This document shows positions 1 to 5,973 of a stretch of DNA of 17,739 nucleotides, piece after piece. The notes beneath the pieces were generated by a model, which was not told where the DNA came from, did not search any database, and worked only from the letters and a program-made list of their open reading frames with translations. The translations under genes were made by a program, and so were the position numbers. Position 1 is the first letter of the stretch, and each line of letters starts with the position of its first letter. Origin of the DNA: Candidatus Gastranaerophilales bacterium (GTDB taxonomy: Bacteria > Cyanobacteriota > Vampirovibrionia > Gastranaerophilales > Gastranaerophilaceae); the NCBI GenBank assembly GCA_910587055.1, contig CAJUKY010000028.1, forward strand, positions 1-17,739, given 5' to 3'.

Positions 1-1864
1 TAAGCTTCTCACCGGGTGTTACACTAAGTTCTCCTATCCATATCTGTCCTGCTCCACCGCCGGCACCTGAGTTAGCAGGTTGGTGATATTCGCATTTTAA
101 GCCGTTTGCAACCCCTGTGTTTCCTGCAGGGTAAAAAAGTTTTAATGCACCTGGTTTACCATTAGTGAGACCGGAAACCGCATCACAATAATTACTGCCA
201 AATATTGTACTACCGCCGCCTCCATAGCCATTTCCGCCTTTGCCTCCGGGGACACCATAACCCTTCTGTCCGCTTCCTCCTTTTTCCCCATTACCATAGC
301 CACGGATATATGGTAGATCGTGCGTACCCGGCGCCCCGTCTCCACCTGTTCCGGCTGTACCTTGAGAACTTCCTCCTCCACCACCACCTGCACCGTAACC
401 CCCGCCAGCTCCACCGCCGCCGCCAGAGATATAAGCTACACCTGAGTTTGTAAATCCGCCAGCTCCACCACCACCACCTATTTGAAAGAGGACTGTTCCA
501 CTTGACCCGGATGCCGTGGCTATTGTAGTGGGGCCTCCGCCACCTCCGCCGCCGCCTCCATCACCACTAGTAACCGTATTCCCTATCTTACCGCAACCTC
601 CGCCGCCGCCACTGCCACCCCAAATTCCTCCAAAACTGCCACCGTTGCCACAACCAAGACCACCGGCCGAGCCTGTAGCTCCTCCCCGCGCTAGTGCGGG
701 CGAGGATGTAGTACTGCTGCCACCCCCAGATCCTCCCCACCCTCCTGAACCACCATGTGTGCCGCCTGCACCCCCTTTCTGCCATTCCATGGCACCCCAA
801 AGCGCACCGCCACCGCCACCTGCGCCATATCCACCACTCAGAGCCGCCTCCCTTGCCAGGCTTCCGGAGCCGCCTCCACCGCCCACAGTAACATAGAGCG
901 TGGTAGAAGTGGTTTGAAATTCTACGTCTTTTAAATAGCCGCCTGCTCCACTTAAGTTTGAGCCCCAACCACCGCCACCTGAACCACCGCAAGCGGTTGC
1001 CTTAAATCTAAAATTATACCCGCAAGAAGTAGGAATGATACTGTTTGGCGGAACAGAAGCACTGTTACTGGCGCAAGTCCAACTATTTACGCCAGAGTTG
1101 GAACATTTTTCATTTAGCGCAGGCGCAAGCACGTTTGAGCTAAAAGTATATGTATTTGTAGAAGTGCCGTTTCCTGCTACATAATAAGTTTTAGAAGATG
1201 TTCCAACTTCGTTCTCAGGAATATCAGCATACTCGGTTCCCTTTTTAAGCCCTCCTGAAGCACCTCCACCCCCTCCACCTATCATAAACACTCTTAATTT
1301 AGTTACATTATCAGGAACAGTAAATGTTTCATTTGAGGCTATTTCTTTATTTCCGTATAATGCATCTCCTCCTTTTCCTCCTCCTCCCATTAATGTAACT
1401 CTAACTTGATTAGCATCTGATGGTATATTAAACTTTGTACTTTCAGTAAATACTGATACCACCATATCCTTTTCATAATTACTTGCTTCACTTAATACTT
1501 TTAATTCATGATCTGCCATTCTTCTTGTCATAACAGGAGCAAGGGCTGCTAAAAGCAATGATGCCACAAGTAATGCCATGAGCATTTCAACTAATGAAAA
1601 GGCAGATTGGCTGGATTGCCACGCCTCCTTTTGCTGAAATTTTAATTTCGTGCAAAATGGGTCCTCTTGGAGGGCTCTCGTTGGTCGCTCGCAATGACAG
1701 ATGAAGGGAAAGGCTGAGGAATAGCCGGATAGGCTATCTGCATTTACCCGACCGGGTAATTTCCTTTTATTAGCTTTAGTCTTAAAATAAAATAGACCCG
1801 AAAATTCAGGCAATGCAATTTTTGGGCTCAAAAGCCCTTTCAACACGATGAACAAATTTAACAT
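1..1864 (-). CDS. Prepilin-like glycine-rich surface protein (3' end cut by window edge)
   Basis: The minus strand is open from ATG at 1864-1862 to the left edge, about 621 codons with no stop. Residues 88-93 read A|FSLVE, followed by a hydrophobic stretch (MLMALLVASLLLAALAPVM). This is a type IV pilin/pseudopilin N-terminus with Phe at +1 and Glu at +5, so prepilin peptidase cleavage after Ala88 is expected. The rest is two VRVTLMGGGG / LRVFMIGGGG modules and a long tail of Gly runs, resembling the glycine-rich repeat domain of surface and fibre proteins, with scattered Cys. The likely role is an envelope-anchored or pilus-associated surface protein. The leader is odd: about 88 residues instead of 6-25, and it runs through palindromic repeats. 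AAAGG lies 10 nt before the ATG. No other in-frame ATG precedes the FSLVE motif. Prepilin motif is sure; the start is not. Confidence 0.75.
   Translation of the reverse strand, partial: MLNLFIVLKGLLSPKIALPEFSGLFYFKTKANKRKLPGRVNADSLSGYSSAFPFICHCERPTRALQEDPFCTKLKFQQKEAWQSSQSAFSLVEMLMALLVASLLLAALAPVMTRRMADHELKVLSEASNYEKDMVVSVFTESTKFNIPSDANQVRVTLMGGGGKGGDALYGNKEIASNETFTVPDNVTKLRVFMIGGGGGGASGGLKKGTEYADIPENEVGTSSKTYYVAGNGTSTNTYTFSSNVLAPALNEKCSNSGVNSWTCASNSASVPPNSIIPTSCGYNFRFKATACGGSGGGGWGSNLSGAGGYLKDVEFQTTSTTLYVTVGGGGGSGSLAREAALSGGYGAGGGGGALWGAMEWQKGGAGGTHGGSGGWGGSGGGSSTTSSPALARGGATGSAGGLGCGNGGSFGGIWGGSGGGGGCGKIGNTVTSGDGGGGGGGGGPTTIATASGSSGTVLFQIGGGGGAGGFTNSGVAYISGGGGGAGGGYGAGGGGGGSSQGTAGTGGDGAPGTHDLPYIRGYGNGEKGGSGQKGYGVPGGKGGNGYGGGGSTIFGSNYCDAVSGLTNGKPGALKLFYPAGNTGVANGLKCEYHQPANSGAGGGAGQIWIGELSVTPGEKL
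1609..1700. repeat. Dispersed palindromic repeat unit inside the prepilin leader
   Basis: The unit runs from GGCTGGATTGCCACGCC (1609-1625) to CTCGCAATGACAG (1688-1700), with ATTGC/GCAAT as inverted ends. These ends resemble a repeat type I recall scattered in many bacterial genomes. Between them lie an 11-bp hairpin (TTTTGC plus GAAAT arms, 1629-1657, loop TTTA) and a shorter hairpin GTCCTC-TTG-GAGGGC (1661-1675, with one G-T pair). Read in the gene's frame it encodes residues of the CHCERPTRALQEDPF type and the AWQSSQSA just before the prepilin cleavage site. Only one copy is visible here, so repetition in the genome is inferred. Confidence 0.5.
1721..1759. repeat. Two tandem small inverted repeats in the prepilin leader
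   Basis: ATAGCC-GGATA-GGCTAT (1721-1737) is followed by TTACCCG-AC-CGGGTAA (1744-1759); both have perfect arms. They lie in frame inside the long leader of the prepilin-like gene. They could form small RNA hairpins at the 5' end of its mRNA or be remnants of inserted palindromic elements. Confidence 0.45.
1824..1837. repeat. Terminator-like hairpin GGGCT-CAAA-AGCCC
   Basis: This perfect 5-bp stem is flanked by T5 on its left and TTT on its right on the plus strand. It sits only about 25 bp inside the called start of the minus-strand prepilin-like gene. The arm sequence (GGGCT/AGCCC) is the same as in the terminator at 2763-2787. It may be an old terminator now lying inside a reading frame, or evidence that the true start lies further in. 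Confidence 0.35.
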
Positions 1865-1884
1865 TTTAGAACAACCTTTAATTT

Positions 1885-1912
1885 ATATCATATTTGATAT
1901 AATCATATCAAA
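1885..1912. promoter_or_regulatory. Operator-like array of ATATCA/TGATAT half-sites between divergent genes
   Basis: TTTGATATAATCATATCAAA (1893-1912) is a perfect 8-bp inverted repeat with a 4-bp spacer. A third half-site ATATCA at 1885-1890 gives half-sites starting at 1885, 1895 and 1905, alternating in orientation and 10 bp (one helical turn) apart. Two more lie at 1957-1962 and 1976-1981, around the start of the HTH gene. The array contains TATAAT (1898-1903), a possible -10 box for the plus strand without a convincing -35. Its place between a DNA-binding protein gene and a divergent gene suggests autoregulation, which is inferred. Confidence 0.5.
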
Positions 1913-1962
1913 TTTAGTATAAAAAATCAACTTTAGTAAACAGATTACATCATTATTGATAT

Positions 1963-2253
1963 ATGCACGGAAGAGATATCAGCACAAAACATTTGATAAA
2001 AGGAATGCTCCTTATGAGGGATGTTTCCTTGACACGCCTTGCTGAAGAGCTTAATAAGCGCTTCGGATACTCTTTTACGCAATCAAATTTATCAAGAAAA
2101 TTAAACACTGATACCGTAAAATGGAGTGAATTACGGGATATAACAATGGTTTTGGGATACAATATAAGAATTTCCCCTTCCGAAAACTGGGAAGGAATAG
2201 GCGCTTTGGGCAGTGCTTTTAAAAAAAGAGAAAATATGACAACAATTCTTTAA
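1963..2253 (+). CDS. Small helix-turn-helix DNA-binding protein (XRE/Cro-like)
   Basis: This 96-residue protein has the layout of a short Cro/XRE-type regulator. Residues 8-30 (TKHLIKGMLLMRDVSLTRLAEEL) form helices 1-2, about 33-45 (FGYSFTQSNLSRKLN) hold the recognition helix with the typical Q-S-N-L-S-R-K-L pattern, and 52-67 (KWSELRDITMVLGYNIRI) close the domain. The last 25 residues are probably disordered. ATG 1963 has no clear Shine-Dalgarno and a stop lies just upstream in frame (1957-1959). Later ATGs at 2005 and 2014 follow AAAAGGA but would remove helix 1, so 1963 is kept. The half-site array at 1885-1981 is a plausible target. Whether it regulates the divergent prepilin-like gene is unknown. 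Family confident, target inferred. Confidence 0.75.
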   Translation: MHGRDISTKHLIKGMLLMRDVSLTRLAEELNKRFGYSFTQSNLSRKLNTDTVKWSELRDITMVLGYNIRISPSENWEGIGALGSAFKKRENMTTIL

Positions 2254-2307
2254 TTGCTGTATAATATTTTTTAAAAAAGCTCTTAAAAAAGCTGAAAGGA
2301 AAATATT

Positions 2308-2763
2308 ATGGTAAAGCCGTGGAATGAATATTTTTTGGAAATTGCAAAAACCTGCGCTTCAAGGTCAAATTGTATAAGAGCACAGGTGGGCGCTGTTATT
2401 GTGGGCGAAGATAATAAAATCAAAGCCACAGGCTACAACGGAACTCCTTCAAAAGTGGTTTCCTGTCTGGAGCTCGGGTATTGCTACCGCGTTGCAAATA
2501 ATATTGAATCAGGCACAAGATATGAAACCTGCCGTTCAATCCACGCTGAACAAAATGCCATAATTCAAGCAGGGCAGGATAGATGTAAAGGCGCTACGAT
2601 GTATATTTACGGCCATAATTTTATATGCATCCTGTGCAAAAGATTTATTGTTCAAGCGGGAATAAAAGATGTTTACCTTCAAAAAGAAACCGGGGCGCCG
2701 ATTGAACATGTTGATTGCGAACATATAAAAGAGGAATTATCAAAAGATTTTATGAAAGTATAA
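2308..2763 (+). CDS. Deoxycytidylate (dCMP) deaminase family protein
   Basis: The 151-residue protein is a zinc-dependent cytidine/dCMP deaminase (ComEB-like). dCMP deaminases convert dCMP to dUMP, feeding thymidylate synthesis in the cytoplasm. The N-terminus MVKPWNEYFLEIAKTCASRSNC and the V-G-A-V-I strand are typical. The catalytic HAE is at residues 79-81 (H79 zinc ligand, E81 proton shuttle), and the second zinc pair is C107 and C110 in ICILCK. Most relatives have PCxxC; here Ile replaces the Pro. Extra Cys residues at 53, 59 and 75 could hold the additional zinc seen in some dCMP deaminases. AAAGGA (2295-2300) lies 7 nt before the ATG. A perfect hairpin follows the stop, so it is probably transcribed alone or with the HTH gene. 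Close alternatives are riboflavin or tRNA-specific deaminases, but length and N-terminus favour dCMP. Confidence 0.88.
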   Translation: MVKPWNEYFLEIAKTCASRSNCIRAQVGAVIVGEDNKIKATGYNGTPSKVVSCLELGYCYRVANNIESGTRYETCRSIHAEQNAIIQAGQDRCKGATMYIYGHNFICILCKRFIVQAGIKDVYLQKETGAPIEHVDCEHIKEELSKDFMKV

Positions 2764-2787
2764 AAAGGGCTCAAAATAAGCCCTTTT
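2763..2787. terminator. Bidirectional hairpin terminator
   Basis: AAAAGGGCT (2763-2771), loop CAAAATA, AGCCCTTTT (2779-2787): a perfect 9-bp stem with A and T flanks. It directly follows the deaminase stop and lies 33 bp from the end of the convergent Hsp20 gene, so it can serve both. Confidence 0.75.
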
Positions 2788-2819
2788 ATATTAAAAAGCA
2801 ATTTTAAAACCTGCATTTA

Positions 2820-3275
2820 TTACTTTATTTCTATTTTTTTAACTTCTTCCCCTTTGGGTTCTACTTTTTTAAGATTTACATGCAAAATCCCGTCTTTAAA
2901 TTCACTGTCAGCCTCTTCAAGACGCACAGGGTGTTCAAAATTAATGCTTCTTGAAAATTTGCCGTAGCGGAATTCAGAATATCTGATATCTTTTTTATCT
3001 TCTTCTTTTTTAAACTTTGATTCTGCTGTAATAGTGAGGTTTTCAGGAGTTAGCGCAAGCGTTATATCCTCTTTTTTAACGCAGGGAAGTTCTACTTTTA
3101 TATTGTAGCTTTCTTTATCTTCGCAAAGTTCCACCGCAGGACGAAAAGTGCGCTCAAAAGGCCTATCGCCTGAAGGCTCCACATCACCGAATGTATCTCT
3201 TAAAAATCTTTGCAAATCTTCATGCATATTTTCAAAGAAAAAAGAAGGTTCTCTTTTTATAAGGCTGAATCTCAT
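2820..3275 (-). CDS. Hsp20/alpha-crystallin family small heat shock protein
   Basis: About 151 residues, the usual bacterial Hsp20 length. It would be an ATP-independent holdase forming cytoplasmic oligomers and keeping unfolded proteins soluble for DnaK/DnaJ/GrpE. The N-terminal arm is rich in Phe and Arg. The alpha-crystallin domain spans roughly residues 45-137: RPAVELCEDKESYNIKVELP, KKEDI, then FKDGILHVNLKK matching the conserved GVLxxxxPK region. It ends with IEIK, the C-terminal I-x-I anchor of oligomers. ATG at 3275 is preferred because AAAGGA lies 10 nt upstream. An ATG three codons earlier (3284) overlaps that site too closely (2 nt). It converges on the deaminase gene with a shared terminator. 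No CIRCE or recognisable heat-shock promoter was seen upstream. Confidence 0.9.
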   Translation of the reverse strand: MRFSLIKREPSFFFENMHEDLQRFLRDTFGDVEPSGDRPFERTFRPAVELCEDKESYNIKVELPCVKKEDITLALTPENLTITAESKFKKEEDKKDIRYSEFRYGKFSRSINFEHPVRLEEADSEFKDGILHVNLKKVEPKGEEVKKIEIK

Positions 3276-3445
3276 TGTCTGCATTTCCTTTCATTAAATA
3301 AACACCTGCATTTTGCCCCACACAGTAAAAAAATTACACCCCCATACAGGCAGATTTTAATATTAACTTTTGTAACATGTAGTTAAAATTCAGAAATTTT
3401 TACAGGAAAGTTGTTTTTATTTAAATGTAGGAGTTTAAAACAAAA

Positions 3446-3748
3446 ATGACAGCACCAATTCAAAATTACAATGCATTACTTGCGGCACAAAATTACCGAA
3501 CGCCGGAAATCAAACAGCCAAAAGGCGGCGCCGGTGAACAAAACGGCGCAAAAATTAATCCGTTTACCCCGGAAGTCCAAAAACCTGAAGGCGCGAGAGT
3601 AACAGGCGGCGCAAACAAACATGCTCAGGAATTAAATGAAGTAAGCAATATAGGCTTTGCAAAAAAGGCAGGCTTTGAAAACGGTCTTGGCGGAACAAAC
3701 CACCCCGTAGATGCTAACGGCAGACTCTGCAAAACATGGGTTGCATAA
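3446..3748 (+). CDS. Small disordered protein of unknown function
   Basis: 100 residues, unrecognised. It has no signal peptide, membrane segment or known motif. It is rich in Asn, Gly, Ala and Lys, with PKGGAGEQNGAKINPF and RVTGGANKHAQ stretches, and looks largely disordered with a slightly more ordered C-terminal third (ELNEVSNIGFAKKAGF). One Cys lies near the end (LCKTWVA). TAGGAG (3428-3433) lies 12 nt before the ATG, long spacing but similar to the minus-strand gene at 4617. Two hairpins follow the stop, the second a good terminator, so it is probably a single-gene unit. Codon use matches the neighbours. It could be a lineage-specific cell-surface or regulatory peptide; nothing in the sequence decides. 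Confidence 0.65.
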   Translation: MTAPIQNYNALLAAQNYRTPEIKQPKGGAGEQNGAKINPFTPEVQKPEGARVTGGANKHAQELNEVSNIGFAKKAGFENGLGGTNHPVDANGRLCKTWVA

Positions 3749-3766
3749 AAAAATATTAAATAAAAA

Positions 3767-3783
3767 GCCCCGGAAATTGGGGC
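3767..3783 (+). terminator. GC-rich hairpin after the small protein gene
   Basis: GCCCC-GGAAATT-GGGGC forms a 5-bp GC stem 19 nt after the stop at 3748. It lacks a T-run (ATCAAAATG follows), so it may stabilise the mRNA 3' end rather than terminate. Confidence 0.35.
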
Positions 3784-3816
3784 ATCAAAATGAACAATGG
3801 AGTAAATTTATTTAAG

Positions 3817-3849
3817 ACACAAAGGCTTTAATATACCTTTGTGTTTTTA
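3817..3849 (+). terminator. Rho-independent terminator
   Basis: ACACAAAGG (3817-3825), 10-nt loop, CCTTTGTGT (3836-3844), then a T-run (3844-3848). It is a perfect 9-bp stem with U-tract on the plus strand, ending transcription from 3446-3748. It also lies downstream of the convergent gene 3907-4617. Confidence 0.75.
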
Positions 3850-3906
3850 TATTCAATTTTATAAGTCTTAAAGCGGCACTACATCTGCTTTTAAACTTAA
3901 CAATAA

Positions 3907-4617
3907 TTAACCGAAAGTTTTAAAGCTTGATTCAACGTTGGTTTTAATAACCTTTTGAACACTTTCAATCTCGGTTTCAAGAGCGTTGTGTTCTGTTTCA
4001 AGGCGCTTAAGTTCACATTCAAGAAGCTTATCAGACCTTTGAAACTGTGCAATTCTTTTATCATAAAGGCTCTGAGCTTCTGCATCATCGGTTTTATCAT
4101 AAACATCCGAGATGTATCCTGCCATTTTACTGTCGCTGTAAAGCATAGGATCCCATTCGCTTTCATCAAAGTATGCGATATTATTCATATCATACCCGAC
4201 AAAAAGGAAATTGCCTTCGCGCAGGTTTTTCTCTAAGAAATCATTATCATTTACATCGGGGCATATAAAGTAATCATCCCTCGTTTTGCCTTCAGGAAGC
4301 GGATCCGGAAGATCAGGAACAACAATTTTATTTGATGTGGCAGAAACAAGCGACATGCTCATTCCGCCTTCATCTCTATCCCTTACAATATCTGCATAAG
4401 TGAGCCTTGCATTGTAGTTCATGCTTGTTGCATCATTGTTTGCCTGTCCGAACAAAAGAGTTTTATTCGCAAGGGATTCATTATATTCATTGGTCCATCT
4501 TTCAACGTTATCGGCAAGCATCATACGCTGAAACGTAATAGATTGGGCTTGAAATTCGTTATTGCTTTTTTGTGCCGTTAACATTAAAAAACGGCCCTGA
4601 CTTGCAGACATACCCAT
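3907..4617 (-). CDS. Conserved-looking coiled-coil protein of unknown function (MGMSASQ type)
   Basis: 236 residues with no signal peptide or membrane segment. The N-terminus MGMSASQGRFLMLTAQKSNNEFQAQSITFQ is predicted helical. It resembles proteins I recall from Gastranaerophilales genomes that begin MG(M/L)SASQAR and were unassigned. Residues about 30-75 are Asn-rich. The middle (about 85-165) is acidic with several Pro, Tyr and Trp residues and looks folded. The C-terminal third (about 170-225) is a heptad-like coiled coil (SDKLLECELKRLETEHNALE). The overall helical-ends, variable-middle plan recalls secreted filament or hook-type proteins, but that is speculation. AAGGAG lies about 12 nt before the ATG. 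It stands alone between the terminator at 3817-3849 and the gene-free region after 4617. Confidence 0.8.
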   Translation of the reverse strand: MGMSASQGRFLMLTAQKSNNEFQAQSITFQRMMLADNVERWTNEYNESLANKTLLFGQANNDATSMNYNARLTYADIVRDRDEGGMSMSLVSATSNKIVVPDLPDPLPEGKTRDDYFICPDVNDNDFLEKNLREGNFLFVGYDMNNIAYFDESEWDPMLYSDSKMAGYISDVYDKTDDAEAQSLYDKRIAQFQRSDKLLECELKRLETEHNALETEIESVQKVIKTNVESSFKTFG

Positions 4618-4795
4618 TGTTTTGCTGCGCTCCTTGTTCTTTTTAAATTTACTCTATTGTCATTTTGTAAGGTTTTAATTATTTTTATTTGCAGTCATAA
4701 ACCCTGCTGTACCATGGATATCGGCAAGTTTTAATTTAAACTTTAAGATTTTATACGGCAGTTTTACAAAAGTTTACAAACAACAGTTGCAGCTG
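4618..4795. other. Gene-free stretch upstream of the structured element
   Basis: No reading frame with a ribosome site was found on either strand. Two TTTACAAA copies 10 bp apart (4763-4770 and 4773-4780) and a TTATAC (4751-4756) are the only promoter-like words on the plus strand, none with a convincing partner. The minus strand must hold the promoter of the 3907-4617 gene, but I could not pick it. Confidence 0.4.
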
Positions 4796-4996
4796 GTGTC
4801 AATATTGATAAAAATATAGCATTAAGCATAAGCGAATAATAATTTCTTGGTGAACATAAATGTGAGAGTGTTTGAGTTGGCATTTCCATTAGCTTAAATG
4901 CCAACGAGTTCTCGAACAATAAAAAGTGAACCTAGAAATTATATGAGTGTTGCAAGGATTGCTATATTTTTATTGTTATTGACACTTAATTTTTTA
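4796..4996 (+). ncRNA. Long irregular hairpin with T-run: candidate small RNA (6S-like shape)
   Basis: The two ends pair over 26 positions: GTGTCAATA (4796-4804) with TATTGACAC (4977-4985), then TTG/TGT (4805-4807/4974-4976, two G-U wobbles and one mismatch), then ATAAAAATATAGCA (4808-4821) with TGCTATATTTTTAT (4960-4973). Inside is a 17/17-nt open loop, then a 12-of-13-bp stem (4839-4851/4930-4942). Next come an 18/12-nt loop, a 7-bp stem with one wobble (4870-4876/4911-4917), a 6-nt bulge, a perfect 9-bp stem (4877-4885/4896-4904) and a 10-nt loop. TTAATTTTTT follows the closing stem, as in an intrinsic terminator on the plus strand. Wobbles at several positions favour selection on RNA. Size and central-bubble shape recall 6S RNA. 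A MITE-like inserted element is the alternative. No clear promoter upstream. Confidence 0.55.
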
Positions 4997-5006
4997 ATGT
5001 TATAAA
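4979..5006 (+). promoter_or_regulatory. Promoter for the nitrilase-family gene
   Basis: TTGACA (4979-4984), 16-bp spacer, TATAAA (5001-5006). The -35 box lies in the right arm of the hairpin element, so the RNA candidate's end and the next gene's promoter share the same bases. The start site would fall near 5013, leaving a very short leader before the ribosome site at 5014-5022. Confidence 0.55.
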
Positions 5007-5027
5007 GCAATTTAAAAGGAGGCTGTT

Positions 5028-5840
5028 ATGGCAGGAATTTTAAGTATACAGTTTGAGCCTGTATTAAATAAAATTGATGAAAATCTTGAAAAAGTAAAAA
5101 ATATAATTGAAGATTTTGTATTAAAAAACAATGAAAAAGCGCTTGATTTAATAGTTTTACCCGAATTTTTTACAACAGGGGTTTCAAATAAATACGTCGA
5201 TTTTCCAAACCCCGAAGATGGCGGAAAACCCGTAAAATTTCTTGCGGAACTTACAAAAAAATATAATACAAATATTATAGCAGGCACTGTTATTACAAAA
5301 AGAGGCGAAAACCTTTATAATACAATGTTTGTGCTTAATAGAGAAGGTAAAACCGCTGCAAAATATGATAAAATTCACCTTTTTAAATATTTCGGCGGAA
5401 CGGAAAATCTTAAGGTGACACCCGGTGAAAATCAGCCTGTAGTAGTAGATTTGGACTTTGCAAAAATAGGACTCGCAATTTGTTTTGATATTAAATATCC
5501 CCTGCATTATAAAAAGCTTGCTCAAAAAGGGGCTGAAATTATCGTAAATCCTGCCGCATGGGCATATTTAAAAAGTATTAAGGGGCAAAAAGAGCAGAAT
5601 ATGCGCGTTTTCAGAGCTTTAAATATAGCAAGGGCAACAGAAAATTTAGTATATTTTGTGTCTTCAAATGAAAGCGGAAATGCAGACCCTCTGGGCAATA
5701 TAGGGCATTCTATGATAGTATCTCCCATGGCCGATATTTTGGCGGAAGGAAAAGAAGGCAATGAGGCAATTTATGCAGATATCGACTTAGAGCTTGTTCG
5801 CACCCTGAAAACCACCACCCCTGTTGCTTTTGAAGAGTAA
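5028..5840 (+). CDS. Carbon-nitrogen hydrolase (nitrilase superfamily amidase)
   Basis: 270 residues, the normal size for a single-domain nitrilase-superfamily amidase, cytoplasmic. The catalytic triad is visible: Glu46 in LPEFF, Lys115 in YDKIHLF and Cys152 in LAICFDIKYP. GGTE..KVTPGE after the Lys and NPAAW after the Cys match the omega-amidase/NIT2-like branch. That branch hydrolyses alpha-ketoglutaramate or similar small amides to the acid and ammonia. The exact substrate cannot be read from the sequence; N-carbamoyl or other amidase roles are possible. AAAAGGAGG (5014-5022) lies 5 nt before the ATG, a near-perfect ribosome site. It has its own promoter in the arm of the hairpin element and its downstream neighbour has a separate promoter, so it is probably monocistronic. 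Confidence 0.9.
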   Translation: MAGILSIQFEPVLNKIDENLEKVKNIIEDFVLKNNEKALDLIVLPEFFTTGVSNKYVDFPNPEDGGKPVKFLAELTKKYNTNIIAGTVITKRGENLYNTMFVLNREGKTAAKYDKIHLFKYFGGTENLKVTPGENQPVVVDLDFAKIGLAICFDIKYPLHYKKLAQKGAEIIVNPAAWAYLKSIKGQKEQNMRVFRALNIARATENLVYFVSSNESGNADPLGNIGHSMIVSPMADILAEGKEGNEAIYADIDLELVRTLKTTTPVAFEE

Positions 5841-5881
5841 ACCTCCCGCCAAAGCGGCAAAACAGGCTTTTTAAAAACTTC

Positions 5882-5911
5882 TTGCAAAGTAAAAACTCTT
5901 TAGAATATAAT
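5882..5911 (+). promoter_or_regulatory. Promoter for the nucleoside transporter
   Basis: TTGCAA (5882-5887), 18-bp spacer, TATAAT (5906-5911). It lies 62 bp before the TTG start at 5974, giving an expected leader of about 55 nt. Confidence 0.6.
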
Positions 5912-5973
5912 AGAAATGTCTTAGGAAAACTTACGAAAAGCCCCATTTTATTAACAGAATAAGGAAGAAAAAA

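Noticed and set aside
516..896. Plus-strand proline-rich reading frame
   Set aside because: It is the antisense shadow of the Gly codons of the minus-strand prepilin-like protein; no ribosome site and composition explained by the complement.
588..992. Minus-strand Trp/Arg-rich reading frame
   Set aside because: It is an out-of-frame reading of the Gly-rich gene (GGTGG-type codons shifted give Trp and Arg).
200..1000. Repetitive short motifs that might be taken for a CRISPR array
   Set aside because: The repetition is Gly-codon runs of irregular length without constant repeats or spacers.
4796..4985. MITE or other inserted element instead of an RNA
   Set aside because: Not excluded, only ranked lower: no target-site duplication is visible at the borders, the arms contain G-U wobbles, and a T-run follows only on one side.
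5841..5880. Terminator after the nitrilase gene (CCGC-CAAA-GCGG and AAAGC/GCTTT pairs)
   Set aside because: Stems are only 4-5 bp and the T-run does not follow the better one; too weak to list.
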